A stretch of DNA of 64,000 bases from Hondaea fermentalgiana (Eukaryota; Sar; Bigyra; Thraustochytrida; Thraustochytriidae): assembly GCA_014084085.1 (NCBI GenBank), contig NPFB01000011.1, positions 278,708 through 342,707 of the forward strand. The letters are read 5' to 3'. The notes under the pieces were generated by a model. That model saw nothing but the letters and a program-made list of their open reading frames with translations, was not told the origin of the DNA and did not search any database. This document shows positions 48,006 through 58,467 of this stretch, in pieces. Within the stretch, counting starts at the first letter, position 1, and the number at the start of each line of letters is the position of its first letter. Position numbers and translations under genes: made by a program.

Positions 48006-51000
48006 ATGGGCGTGAAGCGGCAGCGCTCGGGCAAGGGCCGCGAGCAGCCGGCGCCGCCAAGGGCGCCTGAACTGCCGCCACCACCACCGCCGCCGCCGAC
48101 GACGCCACCGCCGCCGACGACAGCAACGGCGGCGGCGGCGGCGGCGACGACGAGGCTGCCGCACGTAGGCAATGGACGAGCGCCAACGTGCATCGATGTT
48201 AGCAAATCCGCGGTCGTGCGACGTTTCGTCCCGCGCGTCGTGGTCGAGAGGTTTCAGCAGGAGTCGTACCTGGAGAGCAATGAGGCGAACCTGGAGGAGA
48301 TTCCGGGCGTTGTCGCGTTCTTTGACATTTCGGGCTTTTCGAGCCTCGCAAACGAACTCAAAATCGAGGAGCAGCGCGAAACGCAAAACCAGGTCTTGTC
48401 CGCGGGCATTCCCCGCTTACCCACGCAGTTCACCGTCGGGTCATCGGCCTCCAAAATTGGGCCCCTCGCGCCTTCGTCGGAGCGTCTGGCCGAGATCCTC
48501 AATCATACTTTGAGCGGACTCGTGAACTACATTCTCATGAGTGGTGGTGACATCATCAAGTTTGCTGGCGACGCACTGATTGCCATTTGGCGGAGCTCAA
48601 TGCAAGAAGTGGGCAGCATGGCCGCGGTGGCGTGCCATACGGCCCTCAAGTGCACGGCGCTCACCTCAGAATCCAACGCTGGCCTACAGCTGCACACGGG
48701 CATTGGCTGCGGCCAGCTCATTCTTGGCCACGTCGGAGGCCAGCTGGACCGCTGGGAGTTTTTTATTGCCGGCGACGCCAACACGCAAGCCGCACTGGCC
48801 CAAGAGGCTTCGAAGCGCGACCAGGTGGTGGTCTCATCCACTGTCATGAAAAAGCTGGGCACCCTCATGGATCTCAAACCAACGCCCATCGAAATCGAAC
48901 TCTTCCCACAACTCGGACATCCAGGTTATTTTCAAATCCGCATGGTCAAGCTGCTGCACGGCAACTACAAGTTCCCGGACAAAATCAATCTTGCAGCAGA
49001 ATCGATGCTTCCGATGGAGACGCGCATTCTTGGTCTCGCCACGGCGTACATTCCACGACCGGTGACGAAGATGATCGAGAACCGGTCCGCGAACGTGGAC
49101 GAGATTCGCAAGGTGTCGGTGATCTTTTTCCATCTCTTGGAGCCGCTCAACTCGCCGCCCCCTCGCGAGGGGCTTTTGCGCAAGTACTCGTCCGCCTCGC
49201 TCACTGACACGCTCGAGCATGAGTCGATGCCCTCCTCTCCGCAACATGTTGGCATTTCTGCCACCTTGCCGTCGCAAGAGAATGCAGGTGAAAGCCCGCG
49301 TAACGAGGAGCCACCGCCATTGAGTGCCGCTGGACTGCTGCAGCCTCCGCCGCTCGCGCTGGGCGGGACGAGACGTCTCGGCGGCAAGCGCGTCGATCTC
49401 TCCGTGGATACCTCGTCTATCAATGGCGACGACAACATGGACTTCGGAGCAGCGTCGGGGCACACTGCTGGTGATGGCGCGCATAGCGAGCGACAGCAAG
49501 CTCTGGACATGTTTCTCGACTCGATCCACGAGCGTGTGAAGGCCGTGCAGCGCGCCGCTTATAGTCAATGGGGCACACTGCGTCAATTTATTATCGACGA
49601 CAAGGGCTGCGTGGCAATTGTTGTAATGGGACTTCCTCCGCACTACTTTGAGGACAACGCGGCGCGCGCCGTGAAGATCGCTGCCAATCTCATTCATTCG
49701 CAAGGCGTCCAGGCTTCTGCCGGAATCTGTACCGGGACAGTCTTTTGCGGTGCCATTGGGTCCGAGTATCGCGCCGAGTATTCCGTGACTGGCGAGTGCA
49801 TCAATCTCGCTGCGCGCCTCATGGGCAAAGCAGAACCCAATTCGGCGCTTTGCGATGCCCAGACCTACAAGGAGGCCAAGTCGAACCATAATTTCACCTT
49901 TTCCAAGGTAAGCCACACCCTCAAGGGTTACAATGAAAGCGTCACGGCGTACGCGCCAGGGCTGGCTGCCATTGCGGAAAAGAAGACGCTCAAGCAGGGC
50001 CACCTTGGCGGCGGCATGCGCGCTTCGCCGAACCAGGGAAGCATGTCCGGGCAGGATTGGGTAACGATTGGCCAGGAACAAGCAAAGGCCGACCTTTGTC
50101 GAGCCGCCTTTCTCGACCGAATTCGACCCTCCAAGGCTGTTCTCCTCCAAGGTCCGCCAGGCGCAGGCAAGTCGCATCTCCTGAGTTGGGTCAGCAACGT
50201 GGCGGATCGCAAAACGGTAGACATTTTCTACAATGTGGCCGAAGTCTCCGAGCGCAAGACGCCCTTTTCCGTGTGGAAGGCCATTGTGCAGGAGATGCTC
50301 AAATTTAAGCCCAAAGAGATTGATCCAGCGTCCCAGGATGCGGCGGACCGCGACTCGAACTTGAAAAAGGTACTCACGGCCAATCGACACTCAACGTTGA
50401 GTTCAGTTATGGCCATTATGTCTCCGAGCGAGGCTGCTTCCGCAGCGGAGAATCTGGGCGAGCACCACCCGCTGCCGCTCGAGAGTCCCATGATCACACC
50501 CTCTGGGTCTGGGCCAGGGCCCAGTGCAATGCCGTTTTCTTCGCCCTACATTAGTTCTGTGAGTCGAACCTCGTCAGTATCGTCCATTCGGCGCACTGGC
50601 ATGCGTGGGCTCTTTGGCTCGAGCGCGGCGGCGGCTGCTGCTGCTTCTCCCGAGGACGGCCCGGACTACGAATGGGATATCTCCAATCTGCAGACGCTAA
50701 CTGGTGGTGGTGCCGGCGGTGGGTCGTCTTCGGCTGTAGGGACGCCCGTATCAGGGCCGATGCTTGTTCGGCGTGGCGGGAGCAATTTTATGGCCATCCG
50801 CAGCTCGGCGTCAGCAGACGTGGCGCATTCGCACGTGGAGCGCCGCCGCCTTTCGTCCAAGTCGCGGTCTACGCCCAGACCATTGACGTCGACGCGTAGT
50901 TTTTCCTTTAACGGGACCGATGAGGATCGAGCGGCCTTGGCTCACGCCATTGCGTCTCCCAATCATCGGCCTCTGTCGCTCAACTCTCCCACAGGAGGAT

Positions 51001-54000
51001 ATGCCAACGCCGCAGCAACTGGGAACGCCCCGGGGACACCCAGTGCTGGACCTCTTGCCAAGATTTCGCACACTGTGGGCCAGGTTGGTCAAGTTTTGCA
51101 GCGCAGTCTCTCGATGGACGTGACGGCGCGTAGAATTCGCAAAAAGAGTCCCATTCCCTCGCATACGACAACTCTCTCTGCAGATGCCGGCATACCTGGT
51201 GCGTCTGGGTTTCCAGAGCCCCTTGCGCTGGGCCAGAGCTCTAACCTGGGCGCGGCCCCGGCCCTGTCAATGGCCTCTGCACGACTCTCCTCCTTGTCAA
51301 GTCCCGCCATTAGCCTGGACGCCGGGCAAGAGTCTGTTGGTCTCGACGAGCGCTTTCAGACGCGCGTCCTTAATTCTTACTCTGAAAATCCACAGGAGGA
51401 GGAAGAAGAAGACGAGGATGGCAACGAGGAGGGGCAAGACAAAGATCAGAACGACGAGGCCAAGGAAACGCCTCGCATGCGTGCAGACATGAGTGACGCA
51501 GGTGATGATGACTATTCTGGCGATCACATGTCAGAAGGCGGGCACAGCATGGTGTTTGTACAACGTTCACACGAAGGCAGTAGACGCAAAGGCAGCGCCG
51601 CAGAGCATAGTCTGGCGGAAGGAAGTGGGGGAGAGGACAGTCGTTTCGGAAGTCCTGGGTCGACGCGATCGTCCATCAATGAGCCAGGCCCTGTGAACCA
51701 GGCGGCACCCTCGCCCTGGAACACTTTGTACGATGACTTTCCCATGAGCGCCTCGTGCAACAATATGGAGGAGTTCATGTATTCCGGTGACAACGAAATT
51801 GACCATCCGGAGCCCATTTATCGAACAACGAGCATGGGCCGACCCGCAAGCATGCCGCGCTCTTTGGGGCGAAACGCTTTGCCTTTGCAGTCGCCGCGAG
51901 TGCGAACGGGATCCGGGCATTACTCGGGCATTCACGCGTCGGGGGCGGCGCCGTCTGCGTCGACCACGGGGAGTCGCTTCTTGCAAATGAGCGCACAGAG
52001 CGGCGACCACAAGCTTTTGGAGGGGTCTCCTATGCTAGCTCGTCTACGAGACAATGGCCATCTTCGTGGGCGCCGACTTTCGTCCCTTGGCCACCTTTTG
52101 CCCGGCTTTGTATTTGCTTCTGCAGATGGCGGGGCGCCCTCGTCGGGGATGACAGCGGCGCCGACTTCAGGCGCAGCACCGCACCCCCTGGCTCGGACGC
52201 CATCAACGGACCGGTCGAGCGCAGGGACGGCGGGCGACGAGGACGGCGGAGCGAGCACACACACCGCAAGCGTCTCGGGTCAGACGACGACGAGCCATCG
52301 CAAACGTGTCTTGAGCGATTCCAGCGAGAGTGGACTTTTCAATTCTTTGCTGCACTCTGCGCGCCCGGGCATGTTTCGAAGGTCGTCGCCAACGCCAACA
52401 CCTACGCCCCCCGCGTCGCATCCACTCTCGCCGACTGGGCGGCTTACCCACCGCTTCTCGGACGCGGACCTTGAGGCACGAAGCTTGCGTTCTCCAAACG
52501 AGAATGTCGTGGAGGCTTCGCGCGGCCTGCATGGGCGGCGCGGGTCTGGGACGCTGCGCGCTGCCGACCGCGAGGACATTATCGAGATTGTCTTGGCCCT
52601 TCTCGACGAGATTGGGAAGCGCGGTCCTGTCGTGATTATCATTGACGACGCGCAACATTTGGACGATGCGAGCTGGGAGCTCTTGAAACGCGCCGTCTTG
52701 CACGGGATGGACGTGACGGCGCAATTGCAGGAGGAAGTCATTGGAGTCAATGTCAAGTCCAATACCACGCGACGCGCGATGCCCGGGCCTTCAGTGCGCT
52801 TTATCGTGGCGTACCGAACAATGCAAGAAACCGAGCAATTGAATCCTCATTGGCTCGAGCTGCTGGAGCTGTGCCAATGCGAGAGCCAACGAGTGGCGCG
52901 CGCTCAGGGCCGCAGAGAGCATGCTGCAGACGAGAGCACGGACAACTTGATGGACGAGGAAGATAACGATCTCGAAGAAGGCTCGCTGGGGTCCGCGGCG
53001 CCAATGAACAATTCGCTTGCCCCGTCCAGGCTGGGCGCAACGCAAGAGAACAGCGTGATTATGACGGCTGGTAACGGTATGGCGGAATCTTCTGCGGCAC
53101 ATTCGCGCGAGGAACACGAAGGTCTGGTGCGAAACGAGGCGGGAACTGCGCACTCGCAAGAGCTCTCAACAATGCACCAGGCTGGTAAGCCGGGGAGCAC
53201 CGGGGAGCAAAGCTCTGACGACAGCGTGAGTCTGGACAATGAGCACGACGAGGACGGCACCAAAGAAGGCAAGAGTTTGCGGCCGGCCTGGTGCCTCGTG
53301 TCGTACACGGAGCCCTTGAGTCAGCGAGATGCGGCGAACTTTTTGACCTCAAATCGTGCTGTAGGCGTGGGCTCAGATCTGCTCGAGTTTTTGCACGATT
53401 CGACAAAGGGCAATCCGGGGTCCATGTTGAACCTCTTTAGCAGTCTCGTGGAGCGTGGTTTTATTCGCATCAACTCGCTTACGGGCATGGCACAGGTCAT
53501 GGACGGTTTGCGAAACATGGCACCGGAGAACCTCTTGCTGATGAGTCTTCCAGCGCACTTTGTTGCTGAGGTTTACGGACGGTGGGACAATCTTTCGACG
53601 AATGTCCTCCTTATTCTCAAGATGGCCAGCGTCATCGGAAAAGTTGTGCTCGTGGAACTCTTGTTCGATGTGTATACGAAGAAGAATCAGCTCATGCGCG
53701 TTGCGTCGACGGAGCCATCTTCGACGGCCGCAATGGTGCAGCAAGAGCAACAGCAGCAAATGCAACTGGGCGGAGGAGGCCAACATGGATTGCTGAGCCC
53801 CGTGGGCGGAATTCAGGGCGGCCTTCGTCGCGAGGATAGTATTGCTGAGTTACCGCCGCAAGCCTCGGACGCAAGCGCTGAATTTGCGGCCGCGGCAGGA
53901 ACTGCAGTGCAGGAGACACGTCCGCATGTAGCGCGCAGTATGACGGATCGGCCTTCTATCGGCGAGAGGGCAAGAAGCTCGCGGAGGGCAAGTGTGAACA

Positions 54001-55073
54001 CGCCTTATGGACGGGACAGCATCACGCTGGTGCAGGATACGTCGGAACAACTGATTCTTTTGGCGGGGCGCAGCCAGAGTGACAATGGATTGCGACGCAA
54101 GACGTCGCGTTTCTTTTCGCGCCACATGAGCCGCAAACTCTCCGCCAAGAGTTCATCGGGATCGAATGAAGGCACCAACGGCGAGGGTCCCGTGCGACGC
54201 TTGAGCACGAGCGGAAGTCTTCAATCTCTGGATCCTATGCAAAAGGCGGCCTTGCGAGCAGAGTTTTTCGAAGGCATTGAGGAACTCAAGCGCGTTGGCT
54301 TTCTCTCGGAACAAACGACGGGAGAAACCTTGTCATTTAAAGAGGACGCGGAGCGGAGTATCGTGTATGATCTGATGCCCAACAAGGAGAAACGTTTGAT
54401 CCACCAATATATTTTGGAGTGGTACGAGGAGGATTCGGAACGCATCGACGTGGCGTTCCCGACGGGTTATGACATTGGCACCCTTGGTTACCATGCCATG
54501 CTTGCGGAGGAGCACCTCAAGGCGTTTTCATACTTTGAGGCCGGAATCGGAGACTTGTCCAGTCATCAGGGAATCGTTGGTGCAGAATTGGAAGAGACCT
54601 TTGAGGCGCTCTCCTTTAGTTTGAAGGATATTGCTTCGAGCGAGATATTGGCTCGGCAGCTGTCGGAACAGACACGGAGTGCAAGTGTTGAGATTCTCAA
54701 GCGATTCTTTCGGTGCCGCGCGCTGACAGCTCTGTGTAGATTTTATGTTATGCGTCGGCAGTGGGTGGAGGCGCGCGCGTGCGCGAAGACAACGGCACAA
54801 ACGTGCCGGTTTGCGCGCGTTGCGCTGCAAAAACGCGAGACGACGCTGAAGAAGCTGATTCGGCGCATGCGCTCTCTAGGGGCCTCGCGGGCGGCGCGTG
54901 ATGGCAATTGGATGCGTCGGAATCTGGCTACTGTGAATGACGAGACCGTTTTGCGCGAGACGGTCAAGTGTGGCGATCAGGCTCGGCGCCTTTTGCAGCG
55001 CATTGCCGCCATGAACGAAAAAGTGGATGCCATGATTCGCAATATTGACGATATGTCCGTCCAGATGATTTGA
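48006..55073 (+). CDS. Soluble-adenylyl-cyclase-like giant protein (tandem class III cyclase domains plus P-loop NTPase)
   Basis: A 2355-residue intronless protein. The start at 48006 is the first ATG. After a Pro/Ala-rich leader, the first cyclase domain (about 98-310) has the metal aspartates in VVAFFDISGF (Asp107) and GGDIIKFAGDALIAIW (Asp189). The second cyclase-like domain (about 500-660) has GICTGTVFCGAIGSEYRAEY and SVTGECINLAARL. Together this is the sAC (ADCY10) layout, which makes cAMP and is bicarbonate/calcium-regulated in other species. An NTPase domain follows with Walker A LLQGPPGAGKSHLL at about 715. Its Walker B (VVIIIDDAQHLDDASW) comes only at about 1540, after some 750 residues of Ser/Gly/Asp-rich low-complexity sequence. 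The C-terminal 800 residues are helical, with further Ser-rich insertions. No membrane helix is visible. Confidence 0.88.
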   Translation: MGVKRQRSGKGREQPAPPRAPELPPPPPPPPTTPPPPTTATAAAAAATTRLPHVGNGRAPTCIDVSKSAVVRRFVPRVVVERFQQESYLESNEANLEEIPGVVAFFDISGFSSLANELKIEEQRETQNQVLSAGIPRLPTQFTVGSSASKIGPLAPSSERLAEILNHTLSGLVNYILMSGGDIIKFAGDALIAIWRSSMQEVGSMAAVACHTALKCTALTSESNAGLQLHTGIGCGQLILGHVGGQLDRWEFFIAGDANTQAALAQEASKRDQVVVSSTVMKKLGTLMDLKPTPIEIELFPQLGHPGYFQIRMVKLLHGNYKFPDKINLAAESMLPMETRILGLATAYIPRPVTKMIENRSANVDEIRKVSVIFFHLLEPLNSPPPREGLLRKYSSASLTDTLEHESMPSSPQHVGISATLPSQENAGESPRNEEPPPLSAAGLLQPPPLALGGTRRLGGKRVDLSVDTSSINGDDNMDFGAASGHTAGDGAHSERQQALDMFLDSIHERVKAVQRAAYSQWGTLRQFIIDDKGCVAIVVMGLPPHYFEDNAARAVKIAANLIHSQGVQASAGICTGTVFCGAIGSEYRAEYSVTGECINLAARLMGKAEPNSALCDAQTYKEAKSNHNFTFSKVSHTLKGYNESVTAYAPGLAAIAEKKTLKQGHLGGGMRASPNQGSMSGQDWVTIGQEQAKADLCRAAFLDRIRPSKAVLLQGPPGAGKSHLLSWVSNVADRKTVDIFYNVAEVSERKTPFSVWKAIVQEMLKFKPKEIDPASQDAADRDSNLKKVLTANRHSTLSSVMAIMSPSEAASAAENLGEHHPLPLESPMITPSGSGPGPSAMPFSSPYISSVSRTSSVSSIRRTGMRGLFGSSAAAAAAASPEDGPDYEWDISNLQTLTGGGAGGGSSSAVGTPVSGPMLVRRGGSNFMAIRSSASADVAHSHVERRRLSSKSRSTPRPLTSTRSFSFNGTDEDRAALAHAIASPNHRPLSLNSPTGGYANAAATGNAPGTPSAGPLAKISHTVGQVGQVLQRSLSMDVTARRIRKKSPIPSHTTTLSADAGIPGASGFPEPLALGQSSNLGAAPALSMASARLSSLSSPAISLDAGQESVGLDERFQTRVLNSYSENPQEEEEEDEDGNEEGQDKDQNDEAKETPRMRADMSDAGDDDYSGDHMSEGGHSMVFVQRSHEGSRRKGSAAEHSLAEGSGGEDSRFGSPGSTRSSINEPGPVNQAAPSPWNTLYDDFPMSASCNNMEEFMYSGDNEIDHPEPIYRTTSMGRPASMPRSLGRNALPLQSPRVRTGSGHYSGIHASGAAPSASTTGSRFLQMSAQSGDHKLLEGSPMLARLRDNGHLRGRRLSSLGHLLPGFVFASADGGAPSSGMTAAPTSGAAPHPLARTPSTDRSSAGTAGDEDGGASTHTASVSGQTTTSHRKRVLSDSSESGLFNSLLHSARPGMFRRSSPTPTPTPPASHPLSPTGRLTHRFSDADLEARSLRSPNENVVEASRGLHGRRGSGTLRAADREDIIEIVLALLDEIGKRGPVVIIIDDAQHLDDASWELLKRAVLHGMDVTAQLQEEVIGVNVKSNTTRRAMPGPSVRFIVAYRTMQETEQLNPHWLELLELCQCESQRVARAQGRREHAADESTDNLMDEEDNDLEEGSLGSAAPMNNSLAPSRLGATQENSVIMTAGNGMAESSAAHSREEHEGLVRNEAGTAHSQELSTMHQAGKPGSTGEQSSDDSVSLDNEHDEDGTKEGKSLRPAWCLVSYTEPLSQRDAANFLTSNRAVGVGSDLLEFLHDSTKGNPGSMLNLFSSLVERGFIRINSLTGMAQVMDGLRNMAPENLLLMSLPAHFVAEVYGRWDNLSTNVLLILKMASVIGKVVLVELLFDVYTKKNQLMRVASTEPSSTAAMVQQEQQQQMQLGGGGQHGLLSPVGGIQGGLRREDSIAELPPQASDASAEFAAAAGTAVQETRPHVARSMTDRPSIGERARSSRRASVNTPYGRDSITLVQDTSEQLILLAGRSQSDNGLRRKTSRFFSRHMSRKLSAKSSSGSNEGTNGEGPVRRLSTSGSLQSLDPMQKAALRAEFFEGIEELKRVGFLSEQTTGETLSFKEDAERSIVYDLMPNKEKRLIHQYILEWYEEDSERIDVAFPTGYDIGTLGYHAMLAEEHLKAFSYFEAGIGDLSSHQGIVGAELEETFEALSFSLKDIASSEILARQLSEQTRSASVEILKRFFRCRALTALCRFYVMRRQWVEARACAKTTAQTCRFARVALQKRETTLKKLIRRMRSLGASRAARDGNWMRRNLATVNDETVLRETVKCGDQARRLLQRIAAMNEKVDAMIRNIDDMSVQMI

Positions 55074-55760
55074 ACAAAAAGCGAAGACCCTGTCTAGCCA
55101 TGGATCGCCAAATGGACTGTTGGCTGATCTCTTTTATTTTTGTTAACCTGTAGGAGGTGAATGAAAGAGAAAGCGCAGCTTGAAGAAAAATTTAATATTG
55201 TGTTATGAAAGTCGCTTTTCGTCATTCCTGCGCAGGGCATTGGGCATTTTACTCTGCGCTCTACATTTAGTTTTTCAAACCTTTCTGACGCGACCCAGAA
55301 TATTTCTTGAACCCAATTTTGCTCGACTTGATGCCGCTTTTGCTGCTGGCACGTGAAAGACATGCTTGTCCAGATGATTTCTTTGAGCGCAATGCATTTT
55401 TGAACAATGGACCACATAGAACTTTGATGAATTTGAATACGATTTTCGAAAACAATATTAGGCCCATTCTTCCCAGCCATTTGCTGCCAAAAGCTGGCTC
55501 TTGGCCGAAGCCAAATCACGAAACTGGGCCTTGAAAAGTATTGCGGAGTCTTGCGACTTTGCATCGACAAGCACTTTTGACGTTTGATGGATCTGTTGGT
55601 GTCCGGCGGAAAGTTCAAAGGAGTTGCATCTACGTTTTTCGGTGCAAATGACTCCTCGATCGTCACTTTGTTCGCCAAAGATACTGACACATTGCCTTTT
55701 TGCAGCGGGGAAGAGAGGCCTCAGGAACTCTTGAAAGTTTTTGGCAAGTCCTAGCCTAGC
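55074..55760. other. Convergent intergenic with in-frame coding-like tail of the EF-hand-like gene
   Basis: About 690 bp between two convergent genes. On the minus strand the frame of the gene at 55761-57074 continues past its TAG for nearly 100 codons (to a TAA at about 55468) with protein-like content (KNFQEFLRPLF, then ILFKAQFRDLASAKSQLL, then NGWEEWA). The remaining 55074-55465 is AT-rich and fits the two 3' UTRs. Confidence 0.4.
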
Positions 55761-57074
55761 CTATGTGAAGAAATGTCCATCTTGCGGTCCCGGAGCCCCT
55801 CCTGGATAGGCTTCGATCAGGCGCAAGACAGCACGTGTGAGCTTTTCGGTTTCTGTGAAATGCTGAATGCGTCGAAACGCGGAGATACGAGAGTCTGCAG
55901 TGCACGGGTGCGAGCAACCTGCCTCGAGGAGCTGGCGCAATGCAGCCCGCGCGAGCGGCACCATCGCTTCGCGCAACTGTAAGGATACGCCAAGTCCGAG
56001 ATTAAGGAATGCATAATAGTCAACCGCTCCTGGTTTGCCGGTAGCCGAAGGCATGCAGAAACGCTCGAGGAAGGCATTGCTGACGTCACGCACTCCGTTG
56101 GCTGCCAAGACGCTCTGTATCTTGCGCTTTGACAAGACGCCAGTGTACTCAGCGTCATGCTTTTCGAAATGCTCTCGGAGATCTAAAGATCCCACGTCAA
56201 TCGAACGTCCGGGGTTTTTCTCGAGCTTGGAGCTCAATACGCGACAGACCGCCTCATTGCGACGCGGGCCGCGGAGCGCTTCTGGCTGCAGCGCCGGCCC
56301 CAGAACATCGAAAATAAAGGCGCTTGCATCGTCCGGCCCGCGAAGCACGTCAATGTCAGAAACTGCGTCTTGAAGAGGAAAGCGTGAGAATTTTCGAAAG
56401 CTCGGATGGCGATTGAGCCTGGCGCAAAATTCGGAAATGCGCACATGCTTTTCGGCCGCGTTTTCTTTTTCTTTTTCTTCCATTTCTTCTTCTTCTTCTT
56501 CTTCTTCTTCTTCTTCATCATCATCATCTTCATTTGCTTTCTCATGATGCTCGTGCTGAACGTCACGATTGACGCGCCGACAGCTCTTGAAAATACAATG
56601 TACGAGGTCATTGAAACTCGGGGAAAGGCTACCCTGCATTGCAGGAATGGTCCTTGTAACGCGGACGCCTGCGCACATGAGCTCGAGTGTCTTACGTAGC
56701 TCTGTCCATGTCATCTGCGTCTCCCGAGGCATCCGTGCAAGCATGGATACGACAATTTCCGGAACCCCCTGCTGACGCATGTAGGCGCGAAGCTCTCCAA
56801 TAAAGACAATGTCATCCGTAGATACTTTGTCAAAGCTTGCGCGGAGCACGTTTCTGACGAGAGCATCGAGTGGCGGGACATCTTTCGCGCGCGCGGTATT
56901 CTCTTTTGCTCTGACAAATGCCTTGAGCGCATGAACATGATCTTCGAGGGACGTGCTATTTCCCTTGGAGTGGAGCACGAGCGTTCGATGTGCGAGCAGG
57001 CGCGTTTTACGCCCACTGGTGGCAAGCGCCGCACGCGCGCTCGCAATCTCGGCGCGCGCTGTTTCCTCGTCCAT
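55761..57074 (-). CDS. Hypothetical acidic protein with degenerate EF-hand-like pair
   Basis: A 437-residue protein from the ATG at 57074. Residues 60-165 are helical and could be a domain (LDALVRNVLRASFDK, LRAYMRQQGVPEIVV, FNDLVHCIFKSCRRV). A Glu run (about 182-205), coded mostly by GAA, divides the protein. The second half has HFEKHDAEYTGVLSKRKIQS at about 302-320. This resembles an EF-hand loop with D, E, T and G in place but Lys where the final Glu should be. A second helix pair follows (FLERFCMPSATG to DYYAFLNLGLG). Calcium binding is doubtful. I do not recognise the family. The stop codon may not be the real end, given the coding-like sequence that follows in frame. Confidence 0.7.
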   Translation of the reverse strand: MDEETARAEIASARAALATSGRKTRLLAHRTLVLHSKGNSTSLEDHVHALKAFVRAKENTARAKDVPPLDALVRNVLRASFDKVSTDDIVFIGELRAYMRQQGVPEIVVSMLARMPRETQMTWTELRKTLELMCAGVRVTRTIPAMQGSLSPSFNDLVHCIFKSCRRVNRDVQHEHHEKANEDDDDEEEEEEEEEEEMEEKEKENAAEKHVRISEFCARLNRHPSFRKFSRFPLQDAVSDIDVLRGPDDASAFIFDVLGPALQPEALRGPRRNEAVCRVLSSKLEKNPGRSIDVGSLDLREHFEKHDAEYTGVLSKRKIQSVLAANGVRDVSNAFLERFCMPSATGKPGAVDYYAFLNLGLGVSLQLREAMVPLARAALRQLLEAGCSHPCTADSRISAFRRIQHFTETEKLTRAVLRLIEAYPGGAPGPQDGHFFT

Positions 57075-57789
57075 GGTGGAGTATAGTTTTGAGAGGCGGA
57101 TCTGGGCGCTCTGCAACTTTGGATCATGACCCGGCAGGCACAAGGGGGAAAAAATAAATTTGGCTCACCGGATAAATGCATGCCATGCATGAATTACCGG
57201 CATTACCTATGCGGGATGTGGCTGAGCGTGGCCATTCTTGCAATGCAAAGCGCAAGAATGGGATACAAGGTGGATGGGTTCTCTTGTTACAGAACGTCTG
57301 GCACTATGCGCGCTGCAAGAAGCGTCGCCGCCTCATCGCATTTGCGCAAGATAGCGCATCCCTCCCAAAAAGCCCCCAAAAGGCGAAGTGTGGCACTAAA
57401 AAGAATGTCTCTCTGCGTTCGATTTCCTGGAATAGCAGCAGATAGGAATCGCGATCGCCGTCCGCGATCGCGGTGCGTGGACGGGCAACAGAGCGGCGCG
57501 CGGCCGCTACGCGCGGAGAACTAGCGCTGCCGCGACGGGATCCTTGCGCTCGCACATAGCAAACGAGCGAGCGGAGATTGAGCGGAGATTGAGCACTGGG
57601 GAAGGGGGGGACCTTGACGCAGACTTTTCCTTGACGCCGCGTGAGGCGGCGACAACGTTGCAGTGGCAGTGCAGGAGAACATTCGAGCTTGCACGCGACG
57701 CGCGCATCAGGAAGCTAGCTAGCGAGTGCGAAGGAAGGCAGGAAGGAAAGAACGACGTGGGAAAATAAGGAAAGGAGGGGAAAAGCACA
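57075..57789. other. Divergent intergenic (EF-hand-like gene / Yippee)
   Basis: About 715 bp between divergent starts. A short GCATGCAT element lies at 57177-57190 and two directly repeated GAGATTGAGC units at 57575-57596. No gene is supported. Confidence 0.45.
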
Positions 57790-58467
57790 ATGATTCTGCT
57801 TCGACACGAACTCGGACCGGGCACGCTTTATGTGTGCGCCAAGTGCGGCATGCAGCTGACGCGCGTGTCGCTACTGGAGTCAAAGAACTTCCACGGAAAC
57901 TCTGGGCCCGCAATTCTGGTGACAAACATTTGGAATTTCCGCGCAGGCCCCAAAGAAAAGAAGCAATTGATCACGGGTCCACACACGATCCAGGATACCT
58001 TCTGTAGAGGATGCAATACAAGGCTTGGCTGGGGCTACGTGAACGCGCTCGACGAGTCGCAAAAGTACAAGGAGGGCAAGTTCATTCTTGAGCTCAAGTA
58101 CGTTGACGAAGTTCTTGCCAAGGTGAAAATTCATGACCGCGCCCCGACGGGACGCTTTATTGAGGAGGCATTGGCTGCAAAACAGAAACGCGAGGCTGGA
58201 AGCGCAGGAAAACGCAAAGACTGCAGCAGCAAGAGGGGTGCGACGCAAGGTCAGAATACAAAGGACAAGGATGCAGATGAAACGAGGAAGCGAAGTAAAA
58301 AGAACCACAAGAAGAAACAGAAAAAGCAAAAGGAGAAGCTTGAGCGCGAGGCGAAGAGATCAGCGGCGAATGCGCAGGATCGCGCAGCCTCCTCCCAATC
58401 GCCTCGATCAAGCACGACTCCTCTCGCAACCGGGGCAGTGCCACCAGCCCCATCCACAGGATCCTAG
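57790..58467 (+). CDS. Yippee-family zinc-binding protein with basic tail
   Basis: A 225-residue protein. Residues 10-110 match the Yippee/YPEL fold. Two CxxC knuckles (Cys16/Cys19 in YVCAKCGMQ and Cys72/Cys75 in TFCRGCNTRLGW) bind one zinc. Between them lie the SKNFHGNSGPA segment and the ITGPHTIQDT segment, followed by the signature LGWGYVNALDESQKYKEGKF. Yippee proteins are scaffold-like and are found at centrosomes, nuclei or E3 complexes in animals. The C-terminal 100 residues are Lys/Arg-rich with RKRSKKNHKKKQKKQ, a likely nuclear or nucleolar signal and longer than in animal YPELs, followed by a Ser/Pro tail. Confidence 0.92.
   Translation: MILLRHELGPGTLYVCAKCGMQLTRVSLLESKNFHGNSGPAILVTNIWNFRAGPKEKKQLITGPHTIQDTFCRGCNTRLGWGYVNALDESQKYKEGKFILELKYVDEVLAKVKIHDRAPTGRFIEEALAAKQKREAGSAGKRKDCSSKRGATQGQNTKDKDADETRKRSKKNHKKKQKKQKEKLEREAKRSAANAQDRAASSQSPRSSTTPLATGAVPPAPSTGS

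Noticed and set aside
55094..55690. A 198-codon minus-strand open frame
   Set aside because: Another minus frame over 55468-55760 looks more coding and continues the upstream gene. This one has no ATG at its head and its last part is AT-rich 3' UTR-like DNA.
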